Both the position numbers and the translations under genes were made by a program. A stretch of 46,706 bases of DNA from Parcubacteria group bacterium Greene0416_36 (GTDB lineage Bacteria; Patescibacteriota; Patescibacteriia; VMEV01), in assembly GCA_007375725.1 (NCBI GenBank), contig VMEV01000008.1, positions 1 through 46,706 on the forward strand. The letters run 5' to 3'. Under the pieces are notes generated by a model that worked only from the letters and a program-made list of their open reading frames with translations, was not told the DNA's origin and searched no databases. The number at the start of each line of letters is the position of its first letter. Position 1 is the stretch's first letter. Of this stretch, positions 23,985-31,802 are shown in pieces.

Positions 23985-24473
23985 TCATTTTTTTAATTTT
24001 TCTTTAAATAATTGGATATTGACAATAAAGGGACTGAATTTTCGGAGCAAAGAAGAAAATTTCTTGTTCGGCACAATCAATTTTTGCAGTTTATTTTGCC
24101 CTGCCAAATATTCAATCAGACAATGAAAATCACCATCCCCCGATACTATAACCGCTTTTTCAAAATTTCCAAGCTCAATCATGGTATGTAAAACCAATTC
24201 GGCATCCACATTTCCCTTCACTTTCAAAAATCCTTTTTCTTTTATTTCCAACGTCGGCTTAAAAATACAAATATAACCCGATTTTTGTAATTGCGTATAT
24301 AAAGATTGATTTTCTTTCACAAAACCAATAAATAGAAAAGCTTGATCTACTTTATATTTATCTTTCAAGAGAATTCTAAATCGATCGAAATTCAAATTCC
24401 ATCCTTGACTTTTGACGCCCAAATTCAAATTTTGACTATCAATAAAAGCAAAATTACATCGTTTCTCCTGCAT
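23985..24473 (-). CDS. NYN domain protein (PIN-like nuclease fold)
   Basis: 162 residues. The start FAFIDSQNLNLGVKSQGW carries the first NYN aspartate (D12, followed by N15). The second acidic cluster is VKGNVDAELVLHTM and the third AVIVSGDGDFHCLIEYL, the usual SGDGDF motif. These should bind metal for RNA cleavage in the LabA/DUF88 branch. Its substrates are unknown. It is more AT-rich than rmlB and proS and has no clear operon partner. Confidence 0.88.
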   Translation of the reverse strand: MQEKRCNFAFIDSQNLNLGVKSQGWNLNFDRFRILLKDKYKVDQAFLFIGFVKENQSLYTQLQKSGYICIFKPTLEIKEKGFLKVKGNVDAELVLHTMIELGNFEKAVIVSGDGDFHCLIEYLAGQNKLQKLIVPNKKFSSLLRKFSPFIVNIQLFKEKLKK

Positions 24474-24517
24474 AAATTTTACATCATTATTTCCGGAACA
24501 TTAACACAGGTATTAAA

Positions 24518-24558
24518 AAATAAAAGCTCCCCGACATCTCGCAGGGGAGCTTTTATTT
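24518..24558 (-). terminator. Rho-independent terminator downstream of proS
   Basis: AAATAAAAGCTCCCC (518-532) pairs with GGGGAGCTTTTATTT (544-558) around an 11-base loop, with a T run beyond on the minus strand. It sits about 60 bases after the proS stop, beyond a TTAGGC-class repeat (24582-24618). Confidence 0.85.
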
Positions 24559-24618
24559 AGAAAACCGACCTTCAATTGTGGTTTCTAAAAAGCTAAGACC
24601 TAATGCCTAAAGCCTGAC

Positions 24619-26046
24619 TTAGTAGCTCTTGGCAAAATACCAATCATGTTTGGCCTCGCCTCCGGTGATAAAACACTTCTTATTTTTCGGCGCGGCATCT
24701 TCGTATTTCTTGGGGAGTACTCGAGAAACCATGGAGAATTTTTCTTTGAGAAGTTTCTCGGATTCCGGACTCTCGCACCAGCTAGCTTCGAAGTAACCGA
24801 CTTGGTCTTTGATCTCATCCAGACTTTCGATGCGATGAATGTGAGTATTGGCAAATTCAGTAGCTTGATTATAAAGATTCGTGTGAATATCTCGGAGTAA
24901 TTGTTCAATTTTCACTTTTAAGTTATCCGCGGACATTTTCTCTCGGACATTCAAATCTCTTCGAAAAAGAGTGAGTTCTCCTCCCGAAGCTTCTTTATCT
25001 CCGATTTCAATGCGGATCGGCACGCCCTTTGCTTCCCAATGATTGAATTTGAATCCGGGAGTCAGGCCGTCTCGCTCATCGATTTTGACTCGAATTCCCG
25101 TTAATTCGGATTGGACTTTTCTGGAAAACGCCAAAATCTTTCCCATGGTTTCCTCCTTGTAAATCGGGGTGATAATGACCTGAATTGGGGCGATATTGGG
25201 CGGCAGACGCAGGCCATTATCATCTCCGTGGGCCATGATTACGGCACCAATGGATCGCCAAGAAAATCCCCAGCTATTTTGATGGGCGAAATGCTCCTTC
25301 CCGTCTTCACCCAAATATTTCACGCCAAAAACCTTGGCGAAATTAGTTCCCAAGTAATGGCTGGTCGCGCCCTGAATGGATTTCCCGTCGCGGACCATCA
25401 CTTCCACGGTTGTGGTCATCACCGCTCCCGCAAAGCGCTCTTTCTCGGACTTTTTGCCCATAAATACAGGAATCGCCATATATTCATAGATATCGCGGTA
25501 CATTCCCAGCATTTTCCAGACCTCAGCCCGGGCCTCTTCTTCCGTGGCAAAAGCCGTGTGGCCTTCCTGCCAGAGAAATTCGCTCCAGCGGAGGAATGGA
25601 CGAGGGCGTTTTTCCCATCGAACGACATTGTTCCATTGATTGAGCCGAAGTGGAAGATCTTTGTAGCTCTGGATCCATTTCGCGTAGGTGGGATACATCG
25701 CGGCTTCCGAAGTGGGACGAACCGCCAATTCATTAACCAGCTTCTCTCCCCCTCCATGAGTCACCACGGCCAGTTCCGGCGAAAAACCTTCCACATGCTC
25801 TTTCTCCGCATGCAAATTCTCAATCGGAATAAAAATCGGAAAATAAACATTTTCCACGCCGTCGGCTTCGAATCTCTTAGAAAGCTCAGCCTTGATGAGT
25901 TCCCAAATTTTAAGCCCGTAAGGCTTCACGATTCCACAGCCTCGGACTTCGGAGGCCTCGGCCAAATCCGCTTCGCGGACAACATCCTGATACCACTCAG
26001 AAAAATCTTGGGATTGGGGGGTGATTCTTTTTTTATTGGAAGACAT
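24619..26046 (-). CDS. proS: Prolyl-tRNA synthetase, archaeal/eukaryotic type
   Basis: 475 residues; joins proline to tRNA-Pro. It is the shorter type without the editing insertion of the E. coli enzyme. Class II motif 1 region: GCGIVKPYGLKIWELI; motif 2: VVRWEKRPRPFLRWSEFLWQ with the following EGHTAF; motif 3: GDDNGLRLPPNIAPIQVII. The C-terminus ends in the zinc-binding-like domain with Cys residues and the hallmark terminal Tyr (WYFAKSY). The presence of this type is common in Patescibacteria, Firmicutes relatives and others. Confidence 0.96.
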   Translation of the reverse strand: MSSNKKRITPQSQDFSEWYQDVVREADLAEASEVRGCGIVKPYGLKIWELIKAELSKRFEADGVENVYFPIFIPIENLHAEKEHVEGFSPELAVVTHGGGEKLVNELAVRPTSEAAMYPTYAKWIQSYKDLPLRLNQWNNVVRWEKRPRPFLRWSEFLWQEGHTAFATEEEARAEVWKMLGMYRDIYEYMAIPVFMGKKSEKERFAGAVMTTTVEVMVRDGKSIQGATSHYLGTNFAKVFGVKYLGEDGKEHFAHQNSWGFSWRSIGAVIMAHGDDNGLRLPPNIAPIQVIITPIYKEETMGKILAFSRKVQSELTGIRVKIDERDGLTPGFKFNHWEAKGVPIRIEIGDKEASGGELTLFRRDLNVREKMSADNLKVKIEQLLRDIHTNLYNQATEFANTHIHRIESLDEIKDQVGYFEASWCESPESEKLLKEKFSMVSRVLPKKYEDAAPKNKKCFITGGEAKHDWYFAKSY

Positions 26047-26165
26047 AAAAATAATGAAAAATTAAGAATTAAGAATTAAAAATGATGCATCAGTTGATTT
26101 TATTCATCATTTGAAACTCACAATCTTTTTTATTTTATAAAAAACAGATGATCCTTTTTGAAATG

Positions 26166-26200
26166 AATAACCCCGCCGCAAGCTGCGAGGAATTAACCCC
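26166..26200. repeat. Intergenic repeat AATAACCCCGCCGCAAGC type
   Basis: AATAACCCCGCCGCAAGCTG followed by CGAGGAATTAACCCC is an imperfect dyad centred on AGCT. It lies in the 200-base gap between proS and rmlC, between two runs of ATTAAGAATTAAGAATT simple repeat; nothing else is seen in that gap. Confidence 0.5.
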
Positions 26201-26246
26201 AAAATGGATTAAAAACCAAATTTCAATTATTCTTAATTTTTCATTC

Positions 26247-26777
26247 TTAATTCTTAATTAATCTCGGATGCTTCCCATCCTTCTCCGACACAATCGGATC
26301 CTTAATCGGCCAGGGAATAGCCAAATCCGGATCATTCCAGAAAATGCCGCCGTCGTGGGCGGGTGAATAATAGTTGGTGCATTTATAGCAAAAAATCACG
26401 TCTTCGGAAAGGGTCAAAAATCCGTGGGCGAATCCGGGGGGAATCCAGAGTTGACGGTGATTCTCACCTGAGAGTTCCACCCTCTCAAATTTTCCAAATG
26501 TCGGTGATTCTCGACGAATATCCACGGCCACATCCACGACTTTGCCTCGAAGAACAGACACGAGTTTCCCCTGAGCCATCGGATCTTTTTGGAAGTGAAG
26601 GCCGCGAAGCACGCCTTTTTTGGAAAAAGACACATTGTCCTGGACAAATGGCCCCGTAATCCCCGCCTCGGCATACTTCTTTTCAGAGAAACCTTCGTGG
26701 AAATAACCGCGAGCGTCGGAGAAAACGGCGGGAGTGATGAGAACAAGGCCGGGAAGGGAGAGAGTGGTGAGGATCAT
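26247..26777 (-). CDS. rmlC: dTDP-4-dehydrorhamnose 3,5-epimerase
   Basis: 176 residues, cupin fold. It epimerises the 4-keto-6-deoxy sugar at C3 and C5. Family motifs: DARGYFHEGFSEKKY, FVQDNVSFSKKGVLRGLHFQ (catalytic His in GLHFQ), GKVVDVAVDIRRESPTFG (catalytic Asp region), WIPPGFAHGFLTLSED and YKCTNYYSPAHDGGIFWNDP (Tyr). It completes the rml set, but is separated from rmlB by proS and the NYN gene. Confidence 0.96.
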   Translation of the reverse strand: MILTTLSLPGLVLITPAVFSDARGYFHEGFSEKKYAEAGITGPFVQDNVSFSKKGVLRGLHFQKDPMAQGKLVSVLRGKVVDVAVDIRRESPTFGKFERVELSGENHRQLWIPPGFAHGFLTLSEDVIFCYKCTNYYSPAHDGGIFWNDPDLAIPWPIKDPIVSEKDGKHPRLIKN

Positions 26778-26904
26778 AGAAAGTCAAAAGTTAAAAATGA
26801 CAAGTCACAAGTGAAAAATCTTGCCCCAATCATACAAGAAATCAAAAACAAAACAAAAAACGAATCATGAGGATAGCCTTCATTCATAATAAAGTCAATG
26901 GTGA

Positions 26905-28668
26905 CTACGGAATCCTCGCCACCATCGTCTCAAACAACACCCTCTCCCCCTCTTTCCTGAATCTCACCATTTTACCGGTTGTGGTGGGAATCGTCTCGTA
27001 CTGATCGAAAATGAAATTGCCGATGCCGCGGAAAATGGGCTTATTTTTGTAGATGAAGAGGTCTCCCGGGACATGGCTGTGGGCCACGATGAGCGCGTCG
27101 GCTCCGGCGTCGATGAAGGATTGATATCGAAGGGTGTCGGAGTCTCGAGGGAGAGCCTGATATTCAGGGGCATCATGAATCAGAACCACGGTCATTTTGT
27201 CGGGCTCCGGATTATTTCGAAGGGTTTCCAGAACCGATCTTTGATCCGGCGCGATATTTCTAGGCGTATTGGAAACGGGATTGAGAAGATGAGTGAGGGT
27301 CAAAATTCGGATCTTGTCATTGCTCCAGCCATCAGTCCCTACAGCAATCTCGCCGCTTTGGCCGAGAAGCCGTTTCGTTTCCGCCAGACTCCCCGCACCT
27401 TGATCCCACATATGATTATTTTCAATGCCCCAGTGAGTGGCCAAATTTTTAAGTGATGACCAGCGGGATAATAAATTGCAGAAAATAAAAATATTGGAGG
27501 AAGGCGTGCATTTTTCGCGCAGCGGACCCTCAAGATTGACCAGACGGATCCCCTCGCCTGACCACCAATTTTTAACTTGTTCAGGCAAGACATTTTTTCG
27601 CAGTCCCCGCGTCACCGTCACATCGCCAGCAATTGCAAGATCTTCTGGACCCAGTAGCGCATTTTGATACCAGACCATGGCAAAATGACTCGTGGTTTCT
27701 TTTACTGTTAAATCATTCCCTAAAATTGCGGAATTTGTGTGGCGAAGGGTCGAAGGATTGTAGAACCCGCCGCGATCCGCGAGATTGGCCAAAACCCAGA
27801 GACATTGAGGGCAATCGCTTTGCTCTGGATTTTGAAGTGCGGCAATTCCGGCCAAATCTTTTGAAAAAAGTATTTTGGCGGTGGCTTCATCTTTTTTCTC
27901 AGCTTCAGGTAACGTCAAGTAATGCGAAAAATCCGAACTCACAATCAAAAGGGTGTCCGGAGTCAATAATTCTCCAAATAATTGAAGCAAAGATTCTTGG
28001 TCTACTTTCCACGGCCGAGTGACCGACAAAGCGACCGGAGTCACGGGAACACCCGGAAAATAATGTGCGATATAAGGCAAAACCGCGTAAATACCATGCT
28101 CGTTTTTGAACAAGGCCTCGTCTTCGGAGACTAAGGGCGAGGATCGGAGGGTTTGGATAGCGACAGGGTCGGCCAAAACATCTCCAAAAAAAGTTTTATA
28201 GCCGGCATTCACCGTGCACACAAGAGTGGGACACTTAAAAAAATGATCCGGAGAAAGCAATACAATTTTCTCAAATTTCTGCCCCTCGAGCATTTTGATT
28301 CCAGAAGCCATGGATCCCGTAGCCATGAGATGGTGAGGAACAACTGCCGCTCGAATCATAAAATCAGGCGAAGGCTCGATATTTTTATCAGCCCAATAGA
28401 AACCTGCCATGAATTCTTCTATCTGAGAATAAGGATTTGGATAGACATGGGTTATCTGTTCATCACGACTAGGCGCTAAATGTAGGGACGTTGCATGCAA
28501 CGTCCCTACATTTAGCGCCATCACATCATCAGACAAATCAACAGGGGACACGGTTGATTCTCGTATCAATTGACTCTCTCTATAGAGACGAGAAAAAACA
28601 AAAAAGAACAATGCCGCTATAGCTAGCAGCATTGTTCCCCCAATAAAAATAAGCTTTTCGGTCTTCAT
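26905..28668 (-). CDS. Membrane-anchored fusion of Memo (AmmeMemoRadiSam B) and CapA-like domains
   Basis: 587 residues. One N-terminal membrane helix (LIFIGGTMLLAIAALFFFVF), then a Memo-like domain (about 95-345): AAVVPHHLMATGSMASGI, IVLLSPDHFF, NEHGIYAVLPYIAHYFPGVP and LIVSSDFSHY supply its conserved His/Asp/Cys-type residues. A CapA/PgsA-like metallophosphatase domain follows (about 350-587): LAIAGDVTVTRG, IRLVNLEGPL, DALIVAHSHVPGDLFIYKNK and GIGNFIFDQY. CapA domains act in poly-gamma-glutamate systems; Memo's function is unsettled. Start overlaps the upstream DUF3160 stop by 4 bases. A 48-bp palindrome is read in frame at residues 50-66. Confidence 0.88.
   Translation of the reverse strand: MKTEKLIFIGGTMLLAIAALFFFVFSRLYRESQLIRESTVSPVDLSDDVMALNVGTLHATSLHLAPSRDEQITHVYPNPYSQIEEFMAGFYWADKNIEPSPDFMIRAAVVPHHLMATGSMASGIKMLEGQKFEKIVLLSPDHFFKCPTLVCTVNAGYKTFFGDVLADPVAIQTLRSSPLVSEDEALFKNEHGIYAVLPYIAHYFPGVPVTPVALSVTRPWKVDQESLLQLFGELLTPDTLLIVSSDFSHYLTLPEAEKKDEATAKILFSKDLAGIAALQNPEQSDCPQCLWVLANLADRGGFYNPSTLRHTNSAILGNDLTVKETTSHFAMVWYQNALLGPEDLAIAGDVTVTRGLRKNVLPEQVKNWWSGEGIRLVNLEGPLREKCTPSSNIFIFCNLLSRWSSLKNLATHWGIENNHMWDQGAGSLAETKRLLGQSGEIAVGTDGWSNDKIRILTLTHLLNPVSNTPRNIAPDQRSVLETLRNNPEPDKMTVVLIHDAPEYQALPRDSDTLRYQSFIDAGADALIVAHSHVPGDLFIYKNKPIFRGIGNFIFDQYETIPTTTGKMVRFRKEGERVLFETMVARIP
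28472..28519. repeat. Perfect 48-bp palindrome inside the Memo-CapA gene
   Basis: GGCGCTAAATGTAGGGACGT plus TGCA, then the exact reverse complement. It is read as ALNVGTLHATSLHLAP, in the linker between the membrane helix and the Memo domain. All 24 pairs match. Confidence 0.93.
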
Positions 28669-31181
28669 TTGAGATTGAATAAAGGCGCGTACCAGAAATT
28701 GGTTTTGGGCCAGGTCGCTGGGTGGGTATAGTGATAGGCTTCATAGGATTCATCCCCTTCGTAGAAACGGCTCTGCCACTTTTCATCAGTCAATCTCTGG
28801 CCGCCCAAAAGTTCCGTGAATTCATAATGGGAATAAGTGAATCCGATGGTCAGACGCTTTCCGTTGGCATCATTGACCGCGGTAAAAATCACATAAGGAA
28901 TTCCAGTGCCCTCGTATAGAATACGAGTATCGTAATTTGAATCTCCGCCCGTGTGAACGTCCGCAACCAGTGCCGCTCTGCGATCTTTTGCAGGCAAAAC
29001 CGAACCTTCCAAGGGAACAGGAAGAGACGCCTGGAGGCCTGAGATGATTTCCAGACGCAATTTTTCCCAATCGCTAGACCCCCCTTCAATCACATGCTCC
29101 ACACAAATAGTTCTTTCATCAGCACGATCAGGCGCTTCTATTACCTTAATATTTTCCACCAAAATAGCATTGGTTAATTCTTTCTCGGTATATTCAACTA
29201 CCGTATCCATGAGATGAATAAAACTATCCAGCCGGTCCAAATTCAATAATTCATAGCCTTGATTGTGGAGTCCCTCGTATGTGCGTTTGGCCAAAACATG
29301 GAGACGAGTATAAGCCTCCAGTTGCGGCTCAATGTACGATTTCGGCGCGGGGGGCACTTCACGAGGATCGCAAGCCGCGGGTCCTCCACCGCCTTTCTCC
29401 GCAAACGACTGCTTGGCATAGAGAATGGCGGCATGACGGAGCTCAGTCCACCAGCCGCTCGCGGTCTCTAGGGTTTTGGCTTCCCAAGCCAGATTCTGCA
29501 TGAATTGAGGCAAGACATCATGATATTGTTTCTGCCATCCAAATAAGGACTGAATTGTCCAGAGCCAGCCATTATAAATATTATTCTGCCAATCAGCATC
29601 GGTTAACTCGGCTTTTTGAGCGGCCAATTCCCCCATTGCTTTCTCAATGGCTTCCCGAGTCGAAGGAGCATAAAAATCAAGCTTTGAAATTTGTGTTCGG
29701 GCGTAGTCGGAACCCAATAAGGCCATGACTTCGAGCGAAGAGGCCATGGGCGGAAGTTTCTGGGTATAACCCGGGCGAGGCGCTTCATCGCCTTGAGTGA
29801 GAAATCCAGTCCAATACGAATCAATCACGAATTTCGGGGAGAAAAAACGCATGCCTTTGGTAGCGAGTCGGACATCATCGGAATTTTCCGTGCCTACATC
29901 TCGGTACTCAGCGGCGAGATCCTTAATTTTGGGATCATGAGCTTTGACGAGATACTGCATAGCCGCGGCTGATGGATCCGCAGAACCTTTGGATTCAGCC
30001 AGTGCCTGTAAATAATCAACCGGCATCAAATCATCGCTGGATCCAACCAGAAAATTGATTGCGGATTCAAGCTCATTATAATTTTTAAGAGCCTCAGGAT
30101 TCTCAGCCATCAATTCCGCTATTCCGAAAGAATGGTCCGTGAGTTCCGAACTCTTGATGAAAAAAGGGACCGAGATAAACCATTTCATGCCACGGAAATA
30201 TTGGCGACGAAGAGAAGAGGACGTATAAGTCCCGCGCGGGGTGAATTGGGTGAAATCCACTTTAAATATCATGCCCGTCTTTTCGGCATAAGTCTCATAC
30301 TCCGTCTTAAATACCGCGGGAACACCCGTTTTTTCGGCACCAAAGATGATTTCCAAATCACCCAGAACCGCCTTTTCACTCTCCGCGTCCAGTGCTAATT
30401 TCTTGACGAATAATGAGGCATTTTCATAAGTATCAATGGTCTTATCTTTGGCATTAGAAGAGTCGATGACATCATTTGGATTTATGCCGTGGCCCTCGGA
30501 ATCTTGAAAATCTTCTTCCTTCAGAGGTTCTTTAGCCGTAGAAAATAAAGTATGAGCAACGGCAAAGTAATTACGCACTCTCATCCATTTGTTTTTTTCT
30601 TCCTCAATTGTGGCGGACTTTAGCTTTTGAGCCGCAGCCTCATAAAACTTCTGAGATAAAGCTTTAATATTCGGATAAAAAATCTTATTTTCCATTTCTT
30701 TCAGAAGCTCAGTGTAGAGATTATTGTAGGCATTGAAAAAGACGTCCGATGAAAAAAAGATTGAGTTCTCGGGACCGCGCTCTTTATATCCATTTTCCCA
30801 AGTCGGCCCTTGCACCCGCTTATAAAGCTGCAAGAATTCACGGGCATTATCGCTCGTGGAATCCGGACGAATGGAAGTCTCCAGAATATTTTTGGTAACA
30901 AATTTATTCTGGGCGAGCATGGCTAAATCTTTTGGAGAGAAGTTCACTCCATAAGCCTTTTGCATGTCCGCAAGATTATAAATATCTTTTGTATCAAAAT
31001 CTTTCGCAATTTCGGGATTGGGTTCTATTTCCGAAGGTTTATATTCTATTTCAGTCTTAAACCCGGAAGAATTATCTCCCACCGATACCTCTTCAACCCC
31101 GCTTTGCCAGAATAAGATATATAAAAGTGTGGCTACAACTACTACACCTAAGCCAATAAAGGCTAGATTTTTTTTAGTCAT
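28665..31181 (-). CDS. DUF3160 family secreted/anchored protein
   Basis: 838 residues. It begins with a membrane helix (LAFIGLGVVVVATLLYILFW), so most of the chain lies outside the cytoplasm. The DUF3160 look is clear in NSIFFSSDVFFNAYNNLYTE, RNYFAVAHTLFS, YTSSSLRRQYFRGMKWFISV, KFVIDSYWTGFLTQGDEAPR and the C-terminal LVADVHTGGDSN and GIPYVIFTAVNDANGKRL segments. The function of this family is not known; many members are lipoproteins or secreted proteins of large size. The stop overlaps the start of the Memo-CapA gene (ATGA), so the two are translated from one message and may act in one complex. Confidence 0.9.
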   Translation of the reverse strand: MTKKNLAFIGLGVVVVATLLYILFWQSGVEEVSVGDNSSGFKTEIEYKPSEIEPNPEIAKDFDTKDIYNLADMQKAYGVNFSPKDLAMLAQNKFVTKNILETSIRPDSTSDNAREFLQLYKRVQGPTWENGYKERGPENSIFFSSDVFFNAYNNLYTELLKEMENKIFYPNIKALSQKFYEAAAQKLKSATIEEEKNKWMRVRNYFAVAHTLFSTAKEPLKEEDFQDSEGHGINPNDVIDSSNAKDKTIDTYENASLFVKKLALDAESEKAVLGDLEIIFGAEKTGVPAVFKTEYETYAEKTGMIFKVDFTQFTPRGTYTSSSLRRQYFRGMKWFISVPFFIKSSELTDHSFGIAELMAENPEALKNYNELESAINFLVGSSDDLMPVDYLQALAESKGSADPSAAAMQYLVKAHDPKIKDLAAEYRDVGTENSDDVRLATKGMRFFSPKFVIDSYWTGFLTQGDEAPRPGYTQKLPPMASSLEVMALLGSDYARTQISKLDFYAPSTREAIEKAMGELAAQKAELTDADWQNNIYNGWLWTIQSLFGWQKQYHDVLPQFMQNLAWEAKTLETASGWWTELRHAAILYAKQSFAEKGGGGPAACDPREVPPAPKSYIEPQLEAYTRLHVLAKRTYEGLHNQGYELLNLDRLDSFIHLMDTVVEYTEKELTNAILVENIKVIEAPDRADERTICVEHVIEGGSSDWEKLRLEIISGLQASLPVPLEGSVLPAKDRRAALVADVHTGGDSNYDTRILYEGTGIPYVIFTAVNDANGKRLTIGFTYSHYEFTELLGGQRLTDEKWQSRFYEGDESYEAYHYTHPATWPKTNFWYAPLFNLK

Positions 31182-31202
31182 AGAAAAAGGTTAACAGCAG
31201 AA

Positions 31203-31287
31203 CAACAAATCCCCCTTAGTCCCCCTTTGACAAGGGGGAAACAAGCTCCCTCCCTTGTCAAAGGGAGGGTTGGGGAGGGATTTGTTA
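31203..31287. repeat. 84-bp inverted-repeat element, copy 6, abutting the Nudix gene
   Basis: CAACAAAT start; on the minus strand its first base directly follows the Nudix stop codon (TAA at 31290-31288), as with copy 2 and glyS. It lies 22 bases before the DUF3160 start. Confidence 0.9.
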
Positions 31288-31767
31288 TTACTCCTCCCAA
31301 TACTCCATATAAAACGCCTTATCATTGTCCAGAACCGTCATACATTTAGAGAGTCTCTGATAAAGGCGGTCGGGAACGAGCTTTTTGGATTCTGGAAGAG
31401 TGGCCAATTTGTATTCCAGAATCTCTCCTGGCTGAAGTTTGATCCTTTTTACCTGCTTATCATCCAAAAAACCGCCGAAAAAAATAAAATGAAGAGAATC
31501 CTCGGTATCACGGCTTTGATAGCCAACGCCTAAAAATGGAGGGTTTTTGATGGCGAGGCCGACTTCCTTTTTGACCTCGCGGATACAGCCGTCTTCGGGG
31601 GACTCACGGTCCTCGACTACACCACCCGGAAGCGTCCAGTAATCCTTGCCTTCCGACAAGACAAGCAATATTTTGTCATGCCCCTGCTCTTTCTTGATAA
31701 ACAAGGCGGCCGCCCCCACTTTTTTCTTTGGAATGTTTGGGATTTCTACTTCAGTTTTCTGGCGCAT
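31288..31767 (-). CDS. Nudix hydrolase-like protein with altered Nudix box
   Basis: 159 residues. The Nudix box is GGVVEDRESPEDGCIREVKK followed by EVGL: the Gly, the first Glu and the Arg-Glu pair are in place, but the first Glu of the EE pair is Lys (REVKKEVG). The fold is otherwise typical (GAAALFIKKEQGHDKILLVL, DYWTLPGG). Substrates could be nucleoside diphosphate derivatives; the Lys change may weaken metal binding and turnover. It lies just upstream of repeat copy 6 and the DUF3160 gene. Confidence 0.88.
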   Translation of the reverse strand: MRQKTEVEIPNIPKKKVGAAALFIKKEQGHDKILLVLSEGKDYWTLPGGVVEDRESPEDGCIREVKKEVGLAIKNPPFLGVGYQSRDTEDSLHFIFFGGFLDDKQVKRIKLQPGEILEYKLATLPESKKLVPDRLYQRLSKCMTVLDNDKAFYMEYWEE

Positions 31768-31802
31768 AAAATAAAGAGATTAAATCAATATCAGAGTCAA
31801 AC

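Noticed and set aside
25111-26079. 322-codon plus-strand frame opposite proS
   Set aside because: It is antisense to a highly conserved synthetase and has no recognisable domains.
2411-31287. CRISPR array suggested by repeated 84-bp units
   Set aside because: The copies are dispersed over 29 kb between genes, are inverted repeats and have no spacers; no cas genes are present.
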